Shown one piece after another: positions 7,323 to 16,247 of a stretch of DNA of 64,000 nucleotides; position 1 is the first letter of the stretch; each line of letters starts with the position of its first letter. Source of the stretch: CAVYHJ01 sp963768165 [NCBI: uncultured bacterium] (lineage in GTDB: Bacteria > UBP4 > UBA4092). The notes under the pieces were generated by a model. That model made no database searches. It was not told the origin of the DNA and worked only from the letters and a program-made list of their open reading frames with translations. Made by a program: the position numbers and the translations under genes. The stretch lies in NCBI GenBank assembly GCA_963768165.1, contig CAVYHJ010000011.1:1-64000 (forward strand), read 5' to 3'.

Positions 7323-8477
7323 ATGCGAGCGTTGATATTGTCAATTTCAAAAGGATCGGGGCACCAACATGCCGCGAAAGCGATTGAGGAGGCGTTTCAT
7401 CAAAACCATTCCTCGGTAGAAACATTAAATCATAATTTTTTTGAACTGGTAAGCCGCCCCCGTGTGGAAGAAACAGTCAGTAAGATTTATTTTAGTATTT
7501 TGCGATATACTCCCAAAATATGGGGATATATCTATGATAACAAGAGAGTTTTCCAGAGAACAGCACGTATCCGCAATAAAATTAGCTTGAAGACCTCGAT
7601 TAAATTCAAGGAAATTGTGGAGAAAACCATCCCATCTGTCATTATTTGTACCCAGGCATTGCCGTGCGAAGTTTCTTCAACTTTTAAAAATTATTATAGG
7701 AATACTATTCCGCTGGTGGCGGTTGTGACGGACTTTGTGGCTCACGCCTATTGGGTACACCCGGAAGTTGATTTGTATATTGTTCCGACCCAAAAAACAA
7801 AAGAAGGACTTGTGAATCAAGGAATTTCACCTGAGAAGATAAAAATCTTAGGTATCCCCATTAACGCGACTTTTGAGATCCGTTTGACGGAGCAGGAGAA
7901 AAAGGCGGTTATCAAAAAAATCGGTCTGAATGAAACCCTGCCTATCGTTATGTTAATGGGCGGGTGTCAGGGATTTATTCCGATGAGCCGATTGGTCAAG
8001 TTAATTCATCGGTGCAAAACCTCCTGTCAGATTATTGCTGTGACGGGACTTAATCACAAAATGCGCAGGGAATTAACCCTGTTGAAGGCGGGGATGAAAA
8101 ATCCCATGGTAGTTTATGGTTATGTTAATAATATTCACGAGCTAATGTCGGTGAGTGATTTATTGATTACCAAGTCCGGCGGGATGACCAGTTCTGAGGC
8201 GCTGGTCAAACAACTTCCCATGGTTATGATCCATGCGTTACCCGGACAGGAAGAAAAAAATAGCCATTTTCTGGCGGATGCCGGTGTTGCGCTCCGATTG
8301 GAAAGCGAGAAAGAAATTGTACCCACGATAGACCGTTTATTATCGAATCGAAATTTGCTCTCTCAATTTCAACTAAATATGGATGAACTGGTGATACATC
8401 ATTCCGCTCAACGAATTGTGGACGAGGTGATGGGTATGTTGACAAAAGTCGAAGAGAAAGAACTGGCGTATGTATAA
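7323..8477 (+). CDS. MGDG synthase/UgtP-like glycolipid glycosyltransferase
   Basis: A 384-residue GT28-family enzyme. The N-terminal MRALILSISKGSGHQHAAKAIEEAF contains the G-x-G-H-x2-A acceptor loop of the MGDG_synth domain, and the C-terminal half carries the nucleotide-sugar site (LLITKSGGMTSSEAL, MVMIHALPGQEEKNSHFL). Such enzymes add glucose or galactose to diacylglycerol at the inner face of the membrane; MurG is the other relative, but the long LSxSxGxGH N-terminus favours the glycolipid group. The gene overlaps pilT by 8 bases, so the two are co-transcribed, though no functional link is known. Confidence 0.85.
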   Translation: MRALILSISKGSGHQHAAKAIEEAFHQNHSSVETLNHNFFELVSRPRVEETVSKIYFSILRYTPKIWGYIYDNKRVFQRTARIRNKISLKTSIKFKEIVEKTIPSVIICTQALPCEVSSTFKNYYRNTIPLVAVVTDFVAHAYWVHPEVDLYIVPTQKTKEGLVNQGISPEKIKILGIPINATFEIRLTEQEKKAVIKKIGLNETLPIVMLMGGCQGFIPMSRLVKLIHRCKTSCQIIAVTGLNHKMRRELTLLKAGMKNPMVVYGYVNNIHELMSVSDLLITKSGGMTSSEALVKQLPMVMIHALPGQEEKNSHFLADAGVALRLESEKEIVPTIDRLLSNRNLLSQFQLNMDELVIHHSAQRIVDEVMGMLTKVEEKELAYV

Positions 8478-9567
8478 ATTGAATATCAAAGAATTATTAT
8501 CTAGAGCACTTGAAAATGGGGCTTCCGATTTGCATTTAACGGATGGTGCTCCTCCGATGCTGCGGATAGACGGAAAATTAGCGCCTATCGGAGAAAGTTT
8601 GTTAAATTCCGATGAAACCCGCACCATGATTTATTCTCTTCTAAATGATGAACAGAAGGAAAAATTTGAGACAGCTTTAGAACTAGATCTTTCTGTAAAT
8701 TTTGAAGATATCGGGCGATTCCGAGTGAATGTTCATCGTCAAAAAGGAAGTATTGAAGCCGCTTTTCGTGCGATACCCAATCAAATCGCGACTATTGAAG
8801 AATTGGGACTTCCACCGATTATTGCCACCTTAGCCAGAAAACCATCAGGTTTTATTTTGGTAACCGGTCCGACGGGTATGGGAAAAACAACCACGCTGGC
8901 AGCAATGATGGATTTAATCAGTAAAGAACGCAATTGTCTGATTATTACGATTGAAGACCCTATAGAATATGTTTTGAACCACAAAAAAAGTATTATCAAG
9001 CAGAGAGAAGTGGGAAGCGATACACATTCTTTCGCGAATGCGTTACGCCACGTTTTACGGCAGGACCCGGATGTCATTTGTATTGGCGAGATGCGGGATT
9101 TGGAAACTATTTCCACGGCGATTACAGCGGCAGAGACCGGACATTTGGTTTTAGCAACCCTGCATACCCCTAATACTGCCCAGACCATAGACCGGATTAT
9201 TGATGTATTTCCGGCGAATCAACAATCCCAGATTCGGATTCAACTGGCAGCGGCTATGGAAGGAATCATCGCGCAACAATTGGTACCGAAAGTAGGAGGA
9301 GGACGAGTGGTTGCCGTAGAGGTACTTGTTGCAACGGTGGCTGTTAGAAATGTTATACGTACTCAAAAGACTGAACAAATTGCGACTTTGATTCAAACCA
9401 GTGCGGAATTCGGAATGATAGCCATGGACAAATCTCTGATAGAACTGTATGAACGCGGGTCCATTACCTATGATGACGCGATTACCCGTGCGACGGATTC
9501 TCGGGGATTTATAAAGCTGAATGATTCCAGCGTTCCAAATCAACCGAAACGATTTTTCGGACGATAA
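8470..9567 (+). CDS. pilT: Type IV pilus retraction ATPase PilT
   Basis: A 365-residue hexameric secretion-type ATPase that drives pilus retraction. The N-terminal PAS-like part has ASDLHLTDGAPPMLRIDGKL; the core has Walker A (LVTGPTGMGKTTT, about residue 133), the Asp box (LIITIEDPIEYV), Walker B (RQDPDVICIGEMRDLET) and the His box (AETGHLVLATLHT), and the C-terminus carries a divergent AIRN-like stretch (VRNVIRTQKTEQI). Length matches PilT rather than PilB. The AGGGR usually seen in the C-terminal region is replaced by VGGGRVVAVEVLVAT. It follows the glycosyltransferase with an 8-base overlap. Confidence 0.93.
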   Translation: MYKLNIKELLSRALENGASDLHLTDGAPPMLRIDGKLAPIGESLLNSDETRTMIYSLLNDEQKEKFETALELDLSVNFEDIGRFRVNVHRQKGSIEAAFRAIPNQIATIEELGLPPIIATLARKPSGFILVTGPTGMGKTTTLAAMMDLISKERNCLIITIEDPIEYVLNHKKSIIKQREVGSDTHSFANALRHVLRQDPDVICIGEMRDLETISTAITAAETGHLVLATLHTPNTAQTIDRIIDVFPANQQSQIRIQLAAAMEGIIAQQLVPKVGGGRVVAVEVLVATVAVRNVIRTQKTEQIATLIQTSAEFGMIAMDKSLIELYERGSITYDDAITRATDSRGFIKLNDSSVPNQPKRFFGR

Positions 9568-9574
9568 TTATCGT
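9561..9574. terminator. Palindrome at the end of pilT
   Basis: ACGATAATTATCGT is a perfect 14-base palindrome spanning the pilT stop codon and is followed by GTTTTATT. It is AT-rich and short, so termination would be weak. Confidence 0.3.
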
Positions 9575-9592
9575 GTTTTATTCCTGTTTTAT

Positions 9593-9621
9593 TTGACAGA
9601 ATCCCGCCTATCGGGTATTTT
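9593..9621 (+). promoter_or_regulatory. Promoter of dapL
   Basis: TTGACA (9593-9598) with an exact 17-base spacer and TATTTT (9616-9621). The gene starts 65 bases further on, with an AGGAG ribosome site at about 9675-9679. Confidence 0.55.
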
Positions 9622-9685
9622 AAATATATCCATGTTTATTTAATTCATTCAAAAAAATCAAAATATTTTAATTCAGGAGTTCATT

Positions 9686-10855
9686 GTGTTTCAATTTACA
9701 CCAGCAAAACGTGTTCAAGAAATCCCGACCTACCTGTTTGCACGAGTTGATGCCATGAAGCGGGAGGCATTCAGCAAAGGTGCGGATATTATTAATTTAG
9801 GAAAGGGAGATCCCGATCTCCCAACACCCAAACATATTATCCGCGCGCTTGAAAAGGCAGCGAATAACCCTGCGAACCATCAATATCCCGCCGATGAAGG
9901 TTCTTTGGAATTTCGCACGGCGGTGGCGGATTGGTATAAAAAGCGATTCAAAATTAATTTGAATCCCAAGACAGAAGTGCTGGCTCTAATTGGTTCCAAA
10001 GAAGGCATCGCGCATGCGGCGCTTGCGTTTGTTGACCCGGGTGATGTGGTTCTCGTACCTGACCCGGGTTATCCTGTGTATCATGTTGGAACCACGTTTG
10101 CGGGTGGAACAACATACCGCATGCCATTGAAAAAGGAAAATGGTTTTTTGCCGGATTTTGATAAAATTCCAAAATCAGTTTTAAGACGGACGAAATTGAT
10201 GTGGTTAAACTATCCTAATAACCCCACCGGTGCCGTAGCGAGTATTGAATTCTATAACGAGGCGGTCCGGTTGGCAAAAAAATACAATATTATTATCTGT
10301 CACGATTCCGCCTATTCGGAGATTTATTATGATAATAATGCTCCACCGAGTTTTCTGAATGCCAAAGGTGCGGTTGAGGTGGGATTAGATTTTCGTTCTT
10401 TTTCCAAAACGTATAATATGACCGGTTGGCGAATCGGATTCGCCTGCGGCCATCCGGAATTGATAGCCAGTCTTGGGAGAATCAAAACCAATCTCGATTC
10501 TGGTGTTTTCAGTGCCATCCAACAGGCGGGAATAACGGCGCTCTCGGTAAGTCAATCTTCTGTAAAAAAGTTGCGTGAAACCTATCAAAAGCGGAGGGAC
10601 GTATTGATAAATGGTTTGCAGAAAATCGGGTGGAAAGTTTTTATTCCCCAAGGCGGATTCTACGTTTGGGTTACTGTCCCGAAGAAATATTCTTCCATGG
10701 AATTGACCGTAAAGATATTGCAGGAGACAGGTATTGTTACAACTCCCGGTGTCGGATTCGGAGAATACGGTGAAGGTTATATCCGCATGACAGTCACAAC
10801 TACAGAAGACCGGCTGCGGGAAGCTATCCGCCGATTGGGAAAATTAAAAATATAA
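9686..10855 (+). CDS. dapL: LL-diaminopimelate aminotransferase
   Basis: A 389-residue PLP fold-type I enzyme. DapL converts tetrahydrodipicolinate straight to LL-diaminopimelate for lysine and peptidoglycan. Visible are AKRVQEIPTYLFARVDAMK, INLGKGDPDLPTP, WLNYPNNPTGAVAS and the PLP lysine segment RSFSKTYNMTGWRIGFA. It closely resembles the DapL2-type aminotransferases; other class I aminotransferases share the fold, so the substrate is inferred. The start is GTG at 9686, seven bases after AGGAG; there is no ATG nearby. It is the first gene of a cluster with folK and panB. Confidence 0.85.
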   Translation: MFQFTPAKRVQEIPTYLFARVDAMKREAFSKGADIINLGKGDPDLPTPKHIIRALEKAANNPANHQYPADEGSLEFRTAVADWYKKRFKINLNPKTEVLALIGSKEGIAHAALAFVDPGDVVLVPDPGYPVYHVGTTFAGGTTYRMPLKKENGFLPDFDKIPKSVLRRTKLMWLNYPNNPTGAVASIEFYNEAVRLAKKYNIIICHDSAYSEIYYDNNAPPSFLNAKGAVEVGLDFRSFSKTYNMTGWRIGFACGHPELIASLGRIKTNLDSGVFSAIQQAGITALSVSQSSVKKLRETYQKRRDVLINGLQKIGWKVFIPQGGFYVWVTVPKKYSSMELTVKILQETGIVTTPGVGFGEYGEGYIRMTVTTTEDRLREAIRRLGKLKI

Positions 10856-10877
10856 CTATCTTCACGTTGAGGGGTTC

Positions 10878-11402
10878 ATGATAACTACCTATATAGCCAT
10901 GGGTTCCAATATGGGCGACCGCTTGAATTATTTGGAAGAAACCATTTCCTGTTTCTGGCTTTATCGCCAATTGAAAATGAAAAAGGCTTCTTCTATTTAC
11001 GAGACTGCGCCTTTGGGAAAAACTGATCAACCCTCATTTCTTAATTGTGTTTTGGAGATTGATACAATCTTCACTCCACAAACCCTGCTTGGCACCATGC
11101 AGGTGGTTGAAAACCGTCTGGGACGACAGCGTACCGAAAAATGGGGACCGCGTACAATTGATCTGGATGTTCTGCTGTATGGTGACCAACTTATCAATAC
11201 TCCCGGATTTATTGTTCCTCATCCCCGCATGTCAGAACGGGCTTTTGTTATGATACCATTAATAGAAATAGCACCGGATTTAATTCATCCGGTTTTCAAA
11301 AAGACAATAAAAGAATTGGCGGATGTATTGCCAAAAGAGAATATGCCTATTGTTGGGCAATTGAAATATTTTGCTAAAAAAAATAAAAAGGAAAACGCAT
11401 GA
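10878..11402 (+). CDS. folK: 2-amino-4-hydroxy-6-hydroxymethyldihydropteridine pyrophosphokinase
   Basis: A 174-residue enzyme that transfers pyrophosphate from ATP to 6-hydroxymethyl-7,8-dihydropterin in folate synthesis. Landmarks are YIAMGSNMGDRLNYLEE at the N-terminus, YETAPLGKTDQPSFLNCV, RQRTEKWGPRTIDLDVLLYG with the metal-binding Asp pair, and PHPRMSERAFVMIPLIEI. Length is normal. It lies 22 bases after dapL, with GAGGGG before the ATG, and overlaps panB by 4 bases (ATGA), indicating one operon of cofactor and amino acid synthesis. Confidence 0.93.
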   Translation: MITTYIAMGSNMGDRLNYLEETISCFWLYRQLKMKKASSIYETAPLGKTDQPSFLNCVLEIDTIFTPQTLLGTMQVVENRLGRQRTEKWGPRTIDLDVLLYGDQLINTPGFIVPHPRMSERAFVMIPLIEIAPDLIHPVFKKTIKELADVLPKENMPIVGQLKYFAKKNKKENA

Positions 11403-12253
11403 CAACGCGCATGACGACTGTCCGATTGTCTCAGTTGAAAGCCGAAAAAAAGAAGATTGTAGCATTGACCGCCTACGATTATCCCACGGCTGTCTTATTG
11501 GATGAATCCGGCATGGATTTGATTTTAGTCGGCGATTCCGTCGGCGAAAATGTTTTGGGTTATCCGGATTCCCTTCAGGTCACCATGGAAGATATGATCC
11601 ATCATACTAAAGCGGTAGCACGCGGTGTAAAAAATGCGTTAGTCATTGGTGATTTGCCTTTCCTGTCGTTTCAAACCAGTCCTGCAGATGCTATTCGCAA
11701 TGCCGGACGTTTTTTGCAGGAAGCCGGAGCGCAAGGGGTTAAGATGGAAGGCGGCCAGGAAAGAATCAAAACCATCTGCGCGATTCTCGATGCCGGGATT
11801 CCTGTTCTGGGTCATATTGGTTTGAAACCACAATCCCTTTACCGTCTTGGAGGATATAAAGTACAAGGGAAAACTGCGGAAGAAGCCAAACGAATATTTG
11901 ACGATGCCAGCGCGCTCCAGAGTGCCGGTTGTTTTGCCATCGTTCTCGAATTGGTTCCCGACAGGGTAGCCAAGATCATTAGTGAATATTTGACGATTCC
12001 CACCATCGGTATCGGTTCCGGGCCTTATTGCGACGGGCAAATATTGGTAATACAAGATGCTTTGGGCACAACTGGAGATTCTCCTAAAAAACACTCCAAA
12101 CAGTATGCGCAATTACATTCTATTATAAAAACTGCTGTTAAAAGCTATTCCGACGAAGTCCGCCAATCCAAATTTCCCACGTCTGAAAATTCTTTTGAAA
12201 TCAAAGATGAAGAATTTGAAGAATTAATCAGATTATCCAAGTTAAATCAGTAG
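11399..12253 (+). CDS. panB: Ketopantoate hydroxymethyltransferase
   Basis: A 284-residue TIM-barrel enzyme that makes ketopantoate from 2-oxoisovalerate and methylenetetrahydrofolate for CoA. Recognisable stretches are LTAYDYPTAVLLDESGMDLILVGDS, GYPDSLQVTMEDMIHHTKAV, VKMEGGQE, GHIGLKPQS and GIGSGPYCDGQILVIQD. It overlaps folK, which fits the shared use of folate one-carbon units. The C-terminal extension is acidic (KDEEFEEL). No panC follows here. Confidence 0.95.
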   Translation: MTTRMTTVRLSQLKAEKKKIVALTAYDYPTAVLLDESGMDLILVGDSVGENVLGYPDSLQVTMEDMIHHTKAVARGVKNALVIGDLPFLSFQTSPADAIRNAGRFLQEAGAQGVKMEGGQERIKTICAILDAGIPVLGHIGLKPQSLYRLGGYKVQGKTAEEAKRIFDDASALQSAGCFAIVLELVPDRVAKIISEYLTIPTIGIGSGPYCDGQILVIQDALGTTGDSPKKHSKQYAQLHSIIKTAVKSYSDEVRQSKFPTSENSFEIKDEEFEELIRLSKLNQ

Positions 12254-12368
12254 TCGTATCCCGGGAGATACTTCCAAAAGTTGCAAGAAACTCCATGATT
12301 ACGTAAAATAAATAGATATAAATTAATTTCCACACAATGTGTTATAAGGTGTTCGAGGAGGTAATTCC

Positions 12369-12698
12369 ATGGCAGGTACTGTATTAGAAATAACGGATAC
12401 TAGTTTTGAAACCGATGTTTTGAAATCGTCCACGCCCGTTTTAGTGGATTTCTGGGCGGAATGGTGCGGTCCATGTAAAATGCTGGCGCCAACGGTTGAA
12501 AAATTGGCAGGTGAATATACCGGAAAATTAAAAGTTTGCAAAGTGAATGTGGACGAAAACCCCAATTCCGCCAGTAAGTTTGGTATTCAAGCGATTCCCA
12601 CTTTATTGATTTTTAAGAATGGGGCGAACACAGACCGGATTGTAGGGGTTACTCCGGAAAAAGACCTGCGAAATCGTATTGAAAAAGCTATAGTATAA
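12369..12698 (+). CDS. trxA: Thioredoxin
   Basis: A 109-residue cytoplasmic disulfide reductant with the active site WAEWCGPCKML at about residues 30-40, the conserved cis-Pro stretch FGIQAIPTLLIFKNG and the C-terminal helix. Length and motif are those of TrxA. A strong AGGAGG site lies ten bases upstream of the start. It stands alone and is followed by a terminator. Confidence 0.95.
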   Translation: MAGTVLEITDTSFETDVLKSSTPVLVDFWAEWCGPCKMLAPTVEKLAGEYTGKLKVCKVNVDENPNSASKFGIQAIPTLLIFKNGANTDRIVGVTPEKDLRNRIEKAIV

Positions 12699-12726
12699 GT
12701 AAGAATTTTCGTTTAAAAAAATTTTC

Positions 12727-12765
12727 AACCCAATGTCATGTAACAGCGATATTGGGTTTCTTTGT
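12727..12765 (+). terminator. Terminator of trxA
   Basis: AACCCAAT (12727-12734) pairs with ATTGGGTT (12751-12758); the right arm continues into TCTTTGTTT. Confidence 0.6.
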
Positions 12766-12802
12766 TTATATCATTTCTGATCTATCATGCGGCGTTATTC
12801 GC

Positions 12803-13306
12803 CTAATTAGTAACGGGGTGATAAATGACTTTATCCCCGGGTTGAATTCCGTGTCTTTTACAAAAACCTGCATTGACTTCCAAAACATATTTGGTTGGTT
12901 TATCAATTGAAATATTTGCTTCACTATAAGGTTGGGTCTGTTCCACAAACCCGCCAATCTTCCAATCACTAAAAATAAAAATGATATCCAATGGGACTTT
13001 GGTATTCTTCATCCAGAAATTTTGTATTTGTTCATCCGGCATGATAAATAACATCCCGGCATTTTCCGGCAGGGAATCCCGGTACATCAAACCATGTTCA
13101 CGGGTATCCGGAGTATCGGCAATCTCTACTGCTATCTGAATAGATTTTTGACTTTGCGTGATAATTTCAACCGTTGGTCCGGTCTTGTTTTGGCATGAGA
13201 GGATAAGAAATAGGGAAGATAGAATAAGTAAAAGGAATAAATTTCTTTTCGCCGATTCACATGTTCGGTCCTCGCGCAAGCGGGGATTTATCCATTCAAT
13301 TTTCAT
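12803..13306 (-). CDS. DUF192 lipoprotein
   Basis: 167 residues. After a lipoprotein-like signal (NLFLLLILSSLFLILSCQ) comes a DUF192 domain: IAVEIADTPDTREHGLMYRD, GMLFIMPDE, FWMKNTKVPLDIIFI and YVLEVNAGFCKRHGIQPGD. The family's function is unknown; members are small beta-barrel proteins exported in many bacteria. The ATG at 13306 overlaps the end of the DUF4340 gene by 11 bases, suggesting coupled translation. The first 20 codons, before the signal sequence, read through DNA similar to a GCGCAAGC-type genomic repeat (about 13268), so this odd N-terminus may be a recent addition. Confidence 0.8.
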   Translation of the reverse strand: MKIEWINPRLREDRTCESAKRNLFLLLILSSLFLILSCQNKTGPTVEIITQSQKSIQIAVEIADTPDTREHGLMYRDSLPENAGMLFIMPDEQIQNFWMKNTKVPLDIIFIFSDWKIGGFVEQTQPYSEANISIDKPTKYVLEVNAGFCKRHGIQPGDKVIYHPVTN

Positions 13307-14678
13307 TTTTTCCCTTGGTTGTATCCACAGCTATCAATTCTTTCTCATTGGATCGTACGTACGGGAGGACATCCGTATCCAATGAAAAGACCATCGGATT
13401 CATGTCAACTTTCCCATAAATAGCATCTTCTGTTTTAGTCATGTTTCCTAAAGAAAGAGTATAAGTTTTTTTATTTTTATCCATTAAGGTAATTTTAGTG
13501 GATGGACTTGTCAATCCATATTTATTGAAATCCTTGGGGGCATCGTCAATAAAATCCTTAATCTTTAACCCGTTAATTTTCCAAAGGATATCTTGAACTT
13601 TAGCAAAGTCTGCTTTTATTTTTTTGGGCGATGTTAAATACCAATCTTCTTTTTCTTTACTCAGATTTATACCGGTTCCTATTTGTAGGGACTGAATATC
13701 ATCTACCGAGAACCGGAATAAAATCCTATCACGTAAATTATCCAAGTTCTGAACGAATAACATTTCTTTCACCGATGTTTCTACGGCAAAAACGAACGAT
13801 TTATCGGAAGTCTTTCCGTAGATTAAATCCGGCGTAGGGCCTTTGTCAGAAAAGGAAATGGAAAATAATTTTCCGGTACCTATTTTAATTTCTGCGGTAA
13901 GGGCGGGTTTCTCCAAATCGTATGATTTAAAATCTTTGGGTGATTCATCCACAAATTGTTTGATTTGCTCCGAGTGTAATTTCCAGAGAATATCCTCTAT
14001 CTTATAGCGGTTAACGTCCAGTGGTTTTGGTTGGGTCAGTTTCCAATCCTCATTATCCTTTTTAAAGACCAAGGATTGATTAGGATAAGTTAAGGTAAGT
14101 TGAGTCACCTGATCCGGTGGAAATTCCACAACCGTCTTGTCCCGTAAATCTGTGGGAGATTTATTCCAGCGATTAACCACCGCGGAGGGAATCAAATAGA
14201 TTGCCGGGTCATTCTCTTTTTTCACATAATATTCACTGCCATCAAGATTTTGGATTCCAACAAATAATTTACCTCCTCCCGCTTTGGCGCTGGTTTTGAA
14301 ACCGATGGTTTGGTGAGGAGTATCCAGACCATAAACCGACAAAGATTGAAGATTCTCTTTCAGAACCCGGTCGGATTTTAAATCTTTGAAGTTGGATAAA
14401 AAGGTATTGATTTCCAATGAATCGGCTTGAGAGGAGACAGGGGAGCGTATATTCCACGTGCTGTCACTGTTTTGCGTGCAAAGAATCATTTGAGCGGTAT
14501 CCGTTCCGATTAGGGAGAATTCTATTATTTTATTTGAGTCAAAATTAGGGAATAGAGTAATTTTGCGTTCCCCGTTTTCTGTTTCCTCAATCGGTGTCCG
14601 CTCAAAATAATAGACATAGGCGCCCAACGCCAAAAGTATTACCAACCAGATGATGGTATTACGATATTTCATAATCAA
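13296..14678 (-). CDS. DUF4340-domain membrane-anchored protein
   Basis: 460 residues with one N-terminal membrane span (about 8-25, IIWLVILLALGAYVYYF) and then a duplicated DUF4340 region: KSPTDLRDKTVVEFPPDQVTQL and DNLRDRILFRFSVDDIQSLQ head the two copies, each followed by a Trp-containing W-L-T-P-K stretch. Members are periplasmic and often accompany GldF/GldG-like ABC exporters, but none is adjacent. It is translationally linked to the DUF192 gene downstream. Function unknown; an envelope role is inferred from the anchor. Confidence 0.75.
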   Translation of the reverse strand: MIMKYRNTIIWLVILLALGAYVYYFERTPIEETENGERKITLFPNFDSNKIIEFSLIGTDTAQMILCTQNSDSTWNIRSPVSSQADSLEINTFLSNFKDLKSDRVLKENLQSLSVYGLDTPHQTIGFKTSAKAGGGKLFVGIQNLDGSEYYVKKENDPAIYLIPSAVVNRWNKSPTDLRDKTVVEFPPDQVTQLTLTYPNQSLVFKKDNEDWKLTQPKPLDVNRYKIEDILWKLHSEQIKQFVDESPKDFKSYDLEKPALTAEIKIGTGKLFSISFSDKGPTPDLIYGKTSDKSFVFAVETSVKEMLFVQNLDNLRDRILFRFSVDDIQSLQIGTGINLSKEKEDWYLTSPKKIKADFAKVQDILWKINGLKIKDFIDDAPKDFNKYGLTSPSTKITLMDKNKKTYTLSLGNMTKTEDAIYGKVDMNPMVFSLDTDVLPYVRSNEKELIAVDTTKGKNEN

Positions 14679-14795
14679 TCATTATATCTAAAAAATAATA
14701 ATTTCGTTTACTCAGCAGAATAGTTTTAAAACCTAAATATACGAGATATTCTTTTCAAGAAATTGAGAGGGATAAATCCGACATCTACATTAAAT

Positions 14796-15191
14796 TTATA
14801 ATTTCCTTTTAACAAATTCACATACTTGCTTGGCAGTCTGTATTGCGTCTTTTGCTTCTTCCAAACTGGGTTCTTCTTCGATATCAGGATAACGAACTTC
14901 TACGGCATAATCCGTTAGGTTGTCGGCTTCTTTTAATTCATTTTGAAATGAAGGGTCTTTTGAACCGCATAATTCCAACAGTTCGATAATTTTATGCGTT
15001 TGGGGAAAATAGATTTGATGGTGGACTAAAAAAGCCTTTAGATATTTTTCTACCGCTTGTTGGCAATGAAAACAAACGGTCTCCGTAATGGGAACATCAA
15101 ACGATAATTCGCGCTCTGCGGATAAGAGATCCTTGTCTGCTTTTTCCAACCATTTCTTTGCAAGTCCCCGGATATTTTCATCGCGACTCAT
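14796..15191 (-). CDS. HEPN-domain protein, toxin half of MNT/HEPN pair
   Basis: 131 residues from ATG 15191 (longer in-frame starts exist, but this one overlaps the MNT gene by 14 bases as such pairs do). AKKWLEKADKDLLSAEREL and the FHCQQAVEKYLKAFLVHH helix are typical HEPN, as is the C-terminal DYAVEVRYPDIEEEPSLEEAKDAI. HEPN partners of minimal nucleotidyltransferases act as RNases that the partner neutralises by nucleotidylation. A canonical R-x4-6-H motif is not obvious, so catalytic activity is uncertain. Confidence 0.85.
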   Translation of the reverse strand: MSRDENIRGLAKKWLEKADKDLLSAERELSFDVPITETVCFHCQQAVEKYLKAFLVHHQIYFPQTHKIIELLELCGSKDPSFQNELKEADNLTDYAVEVRYPDIEEEPSLEEAKDAIQTAKQVCEFVKRKL

Positions 15192-15495
15192 AAAGAACTT
15201 TCCCGAATTTACTGGCTGGATAAATAATGGTACCGATAATATCTTTATAAGTTTCAAACTCTTGTTTCGATTTTACAACTACATCCACCGGGATTTTGAA
15301 TCGGGATAATATTTTTCTTACTTCCCGGTTTTGGACACGGGAAGAGAGGCTACTTTCTTTAATAATCAGTAAATCCAAATCGCTTTCTTTTCCGGGCGTC
15401 CCATGAGCAAAAGAACCAAAAAGGATGATTTTTTCCGGGTGAAATTGGTTCACAATTTCTCTAGTAATTTGTTCAATTTGTTGTTGCGTAATCAT
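15178..15495 (-). CDS. Minimal nucleotidyltransferase (MNT antitoxin)
   Basis: A 105-residue NTP_transf_2 protein. The active-site pattern is complete: KIILFGSFAHGTPGKESDLDLLI gives the GS motif and the paired Asp, and a third acidic position may be IPVDVVVKS. In the MNT/HEPN systems studied, such enzymes add AMP groups to the HEPN toxin. The gene comes first and overlaps its HEPN partner, the usual order. The start at 15495 is supported by AAGGATC seven bases upstream. Confidence 0.87.
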   Translation of the reverse strand: MITQQQIEQITREIVNQFHPEKIILFGSFAHGTPGKESDLDLLIIKESSLSSRVQNREVRKILSRFKIPVDVVVKSKQEFETYKDIIGTIIYPASKFGKVLYESR

Positions 15496-15765
15496 AATAG
15501 ATCCTTTATGTTTTTCCTATAGTTATCTTATTCTACTTACTCTTGGAAATCAAGCAACGCAAATAAAGAGAATCGGTCGCATTTTATTCCACTAGGAAAA
15601 ATCAACGGTCAACACTAACAATTTGACCGTAATGTGTCAAGACAGGTGGGTAATGGGGTATACGGGAATCACTATTTTATAAACAATCCGGGAAAAGCAA
15701 AAACGGTGTATAATAGTGTTGAAGAGTTTGGATATTCTTCTAAATAAAATTTAACGAGGTGCGTT

Positions 15766-16242
15766 ATGGATCATGAAATGAAGAAAACATTATTACGGAA
15801 AATTCCCTACGGGTTGTATGTGGTCGGGATCAAGGATAAAGAAAAAGTCAATGGATTTACCGCCAGTTGGGTGAGCCAGATTTCTTTTATCCCGCCCATG
15901 ATCATGCTGGGGGTGCAGAAGAAAAGCACGGCATTGAAGATGATTAAAACAAGCAAGGTCTTTACCGTAAATTTCCTGGGTAAGAATCAACAAGCAATGG
16001 TAAAAACATTTTTCCGTCCCTCCAAAATTGAAGGGAACACGATGGGCGGTTATGCCTTTCATACGGAGAAAACCGGTGCGCCAATTTTAGACGATGCGGT
16101 CGGATACCTGGAATGTAAAGTGAAAGATATTGCGGGAAAAGGGGATCATTTGGTAGTAATTGGAGAAATCATCAATGCCAAGGTCACCCAGAATTCGGAT
16201 ATTCTCACCCTGAAAGATACGTCCTGGAACTACGGCGGATAA
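15766..16242 (+). CDS. Flavin reductase-like domain protein
   Basis: A 158-residue FMN-binding split-barrel protein. Visible are KIPYGLYVVGIKDKEKVNGFTASWVSQISF, PPMIMLGVQKKS and KVFTVNFLGKNQQAMV, which form the flavin site of the NADH:flavin oxidoreductase/HpaC-like group, ending in WNYGG. It likely reduces or carries FMN; partner unknown. GAGGTGCG precedes the ATG. The 270 bases upstream include TATAAT at about 15709 and a GGTCAA/TTGACC inverted repeat at about 15607-15628. It converges with the HNH gene with only five bases between. Confidence 0.85.
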   Translation: MDHEMKKTLLRKIPYGLYVVGIKDKEKVNGFTASWVSQISFIPPMIMLGVQKKSTALKMIKTSKVFTVNFLGKNQQAMVKTFFRPSKIEGNTMGGYAFHTEKTGAPILDDAVGYLECKVKDIAGKGDHLVVIGEIINAKVTQNSDILTLKDTSWNYGG

Positions 16243-16247
16243 TTCCT

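Noticed and set aside
13296-14678. DUF4340 gene as part of a gliding (Gld) ABC system
   Set aside because: No gldF or gldG gene in the neighbourhood.
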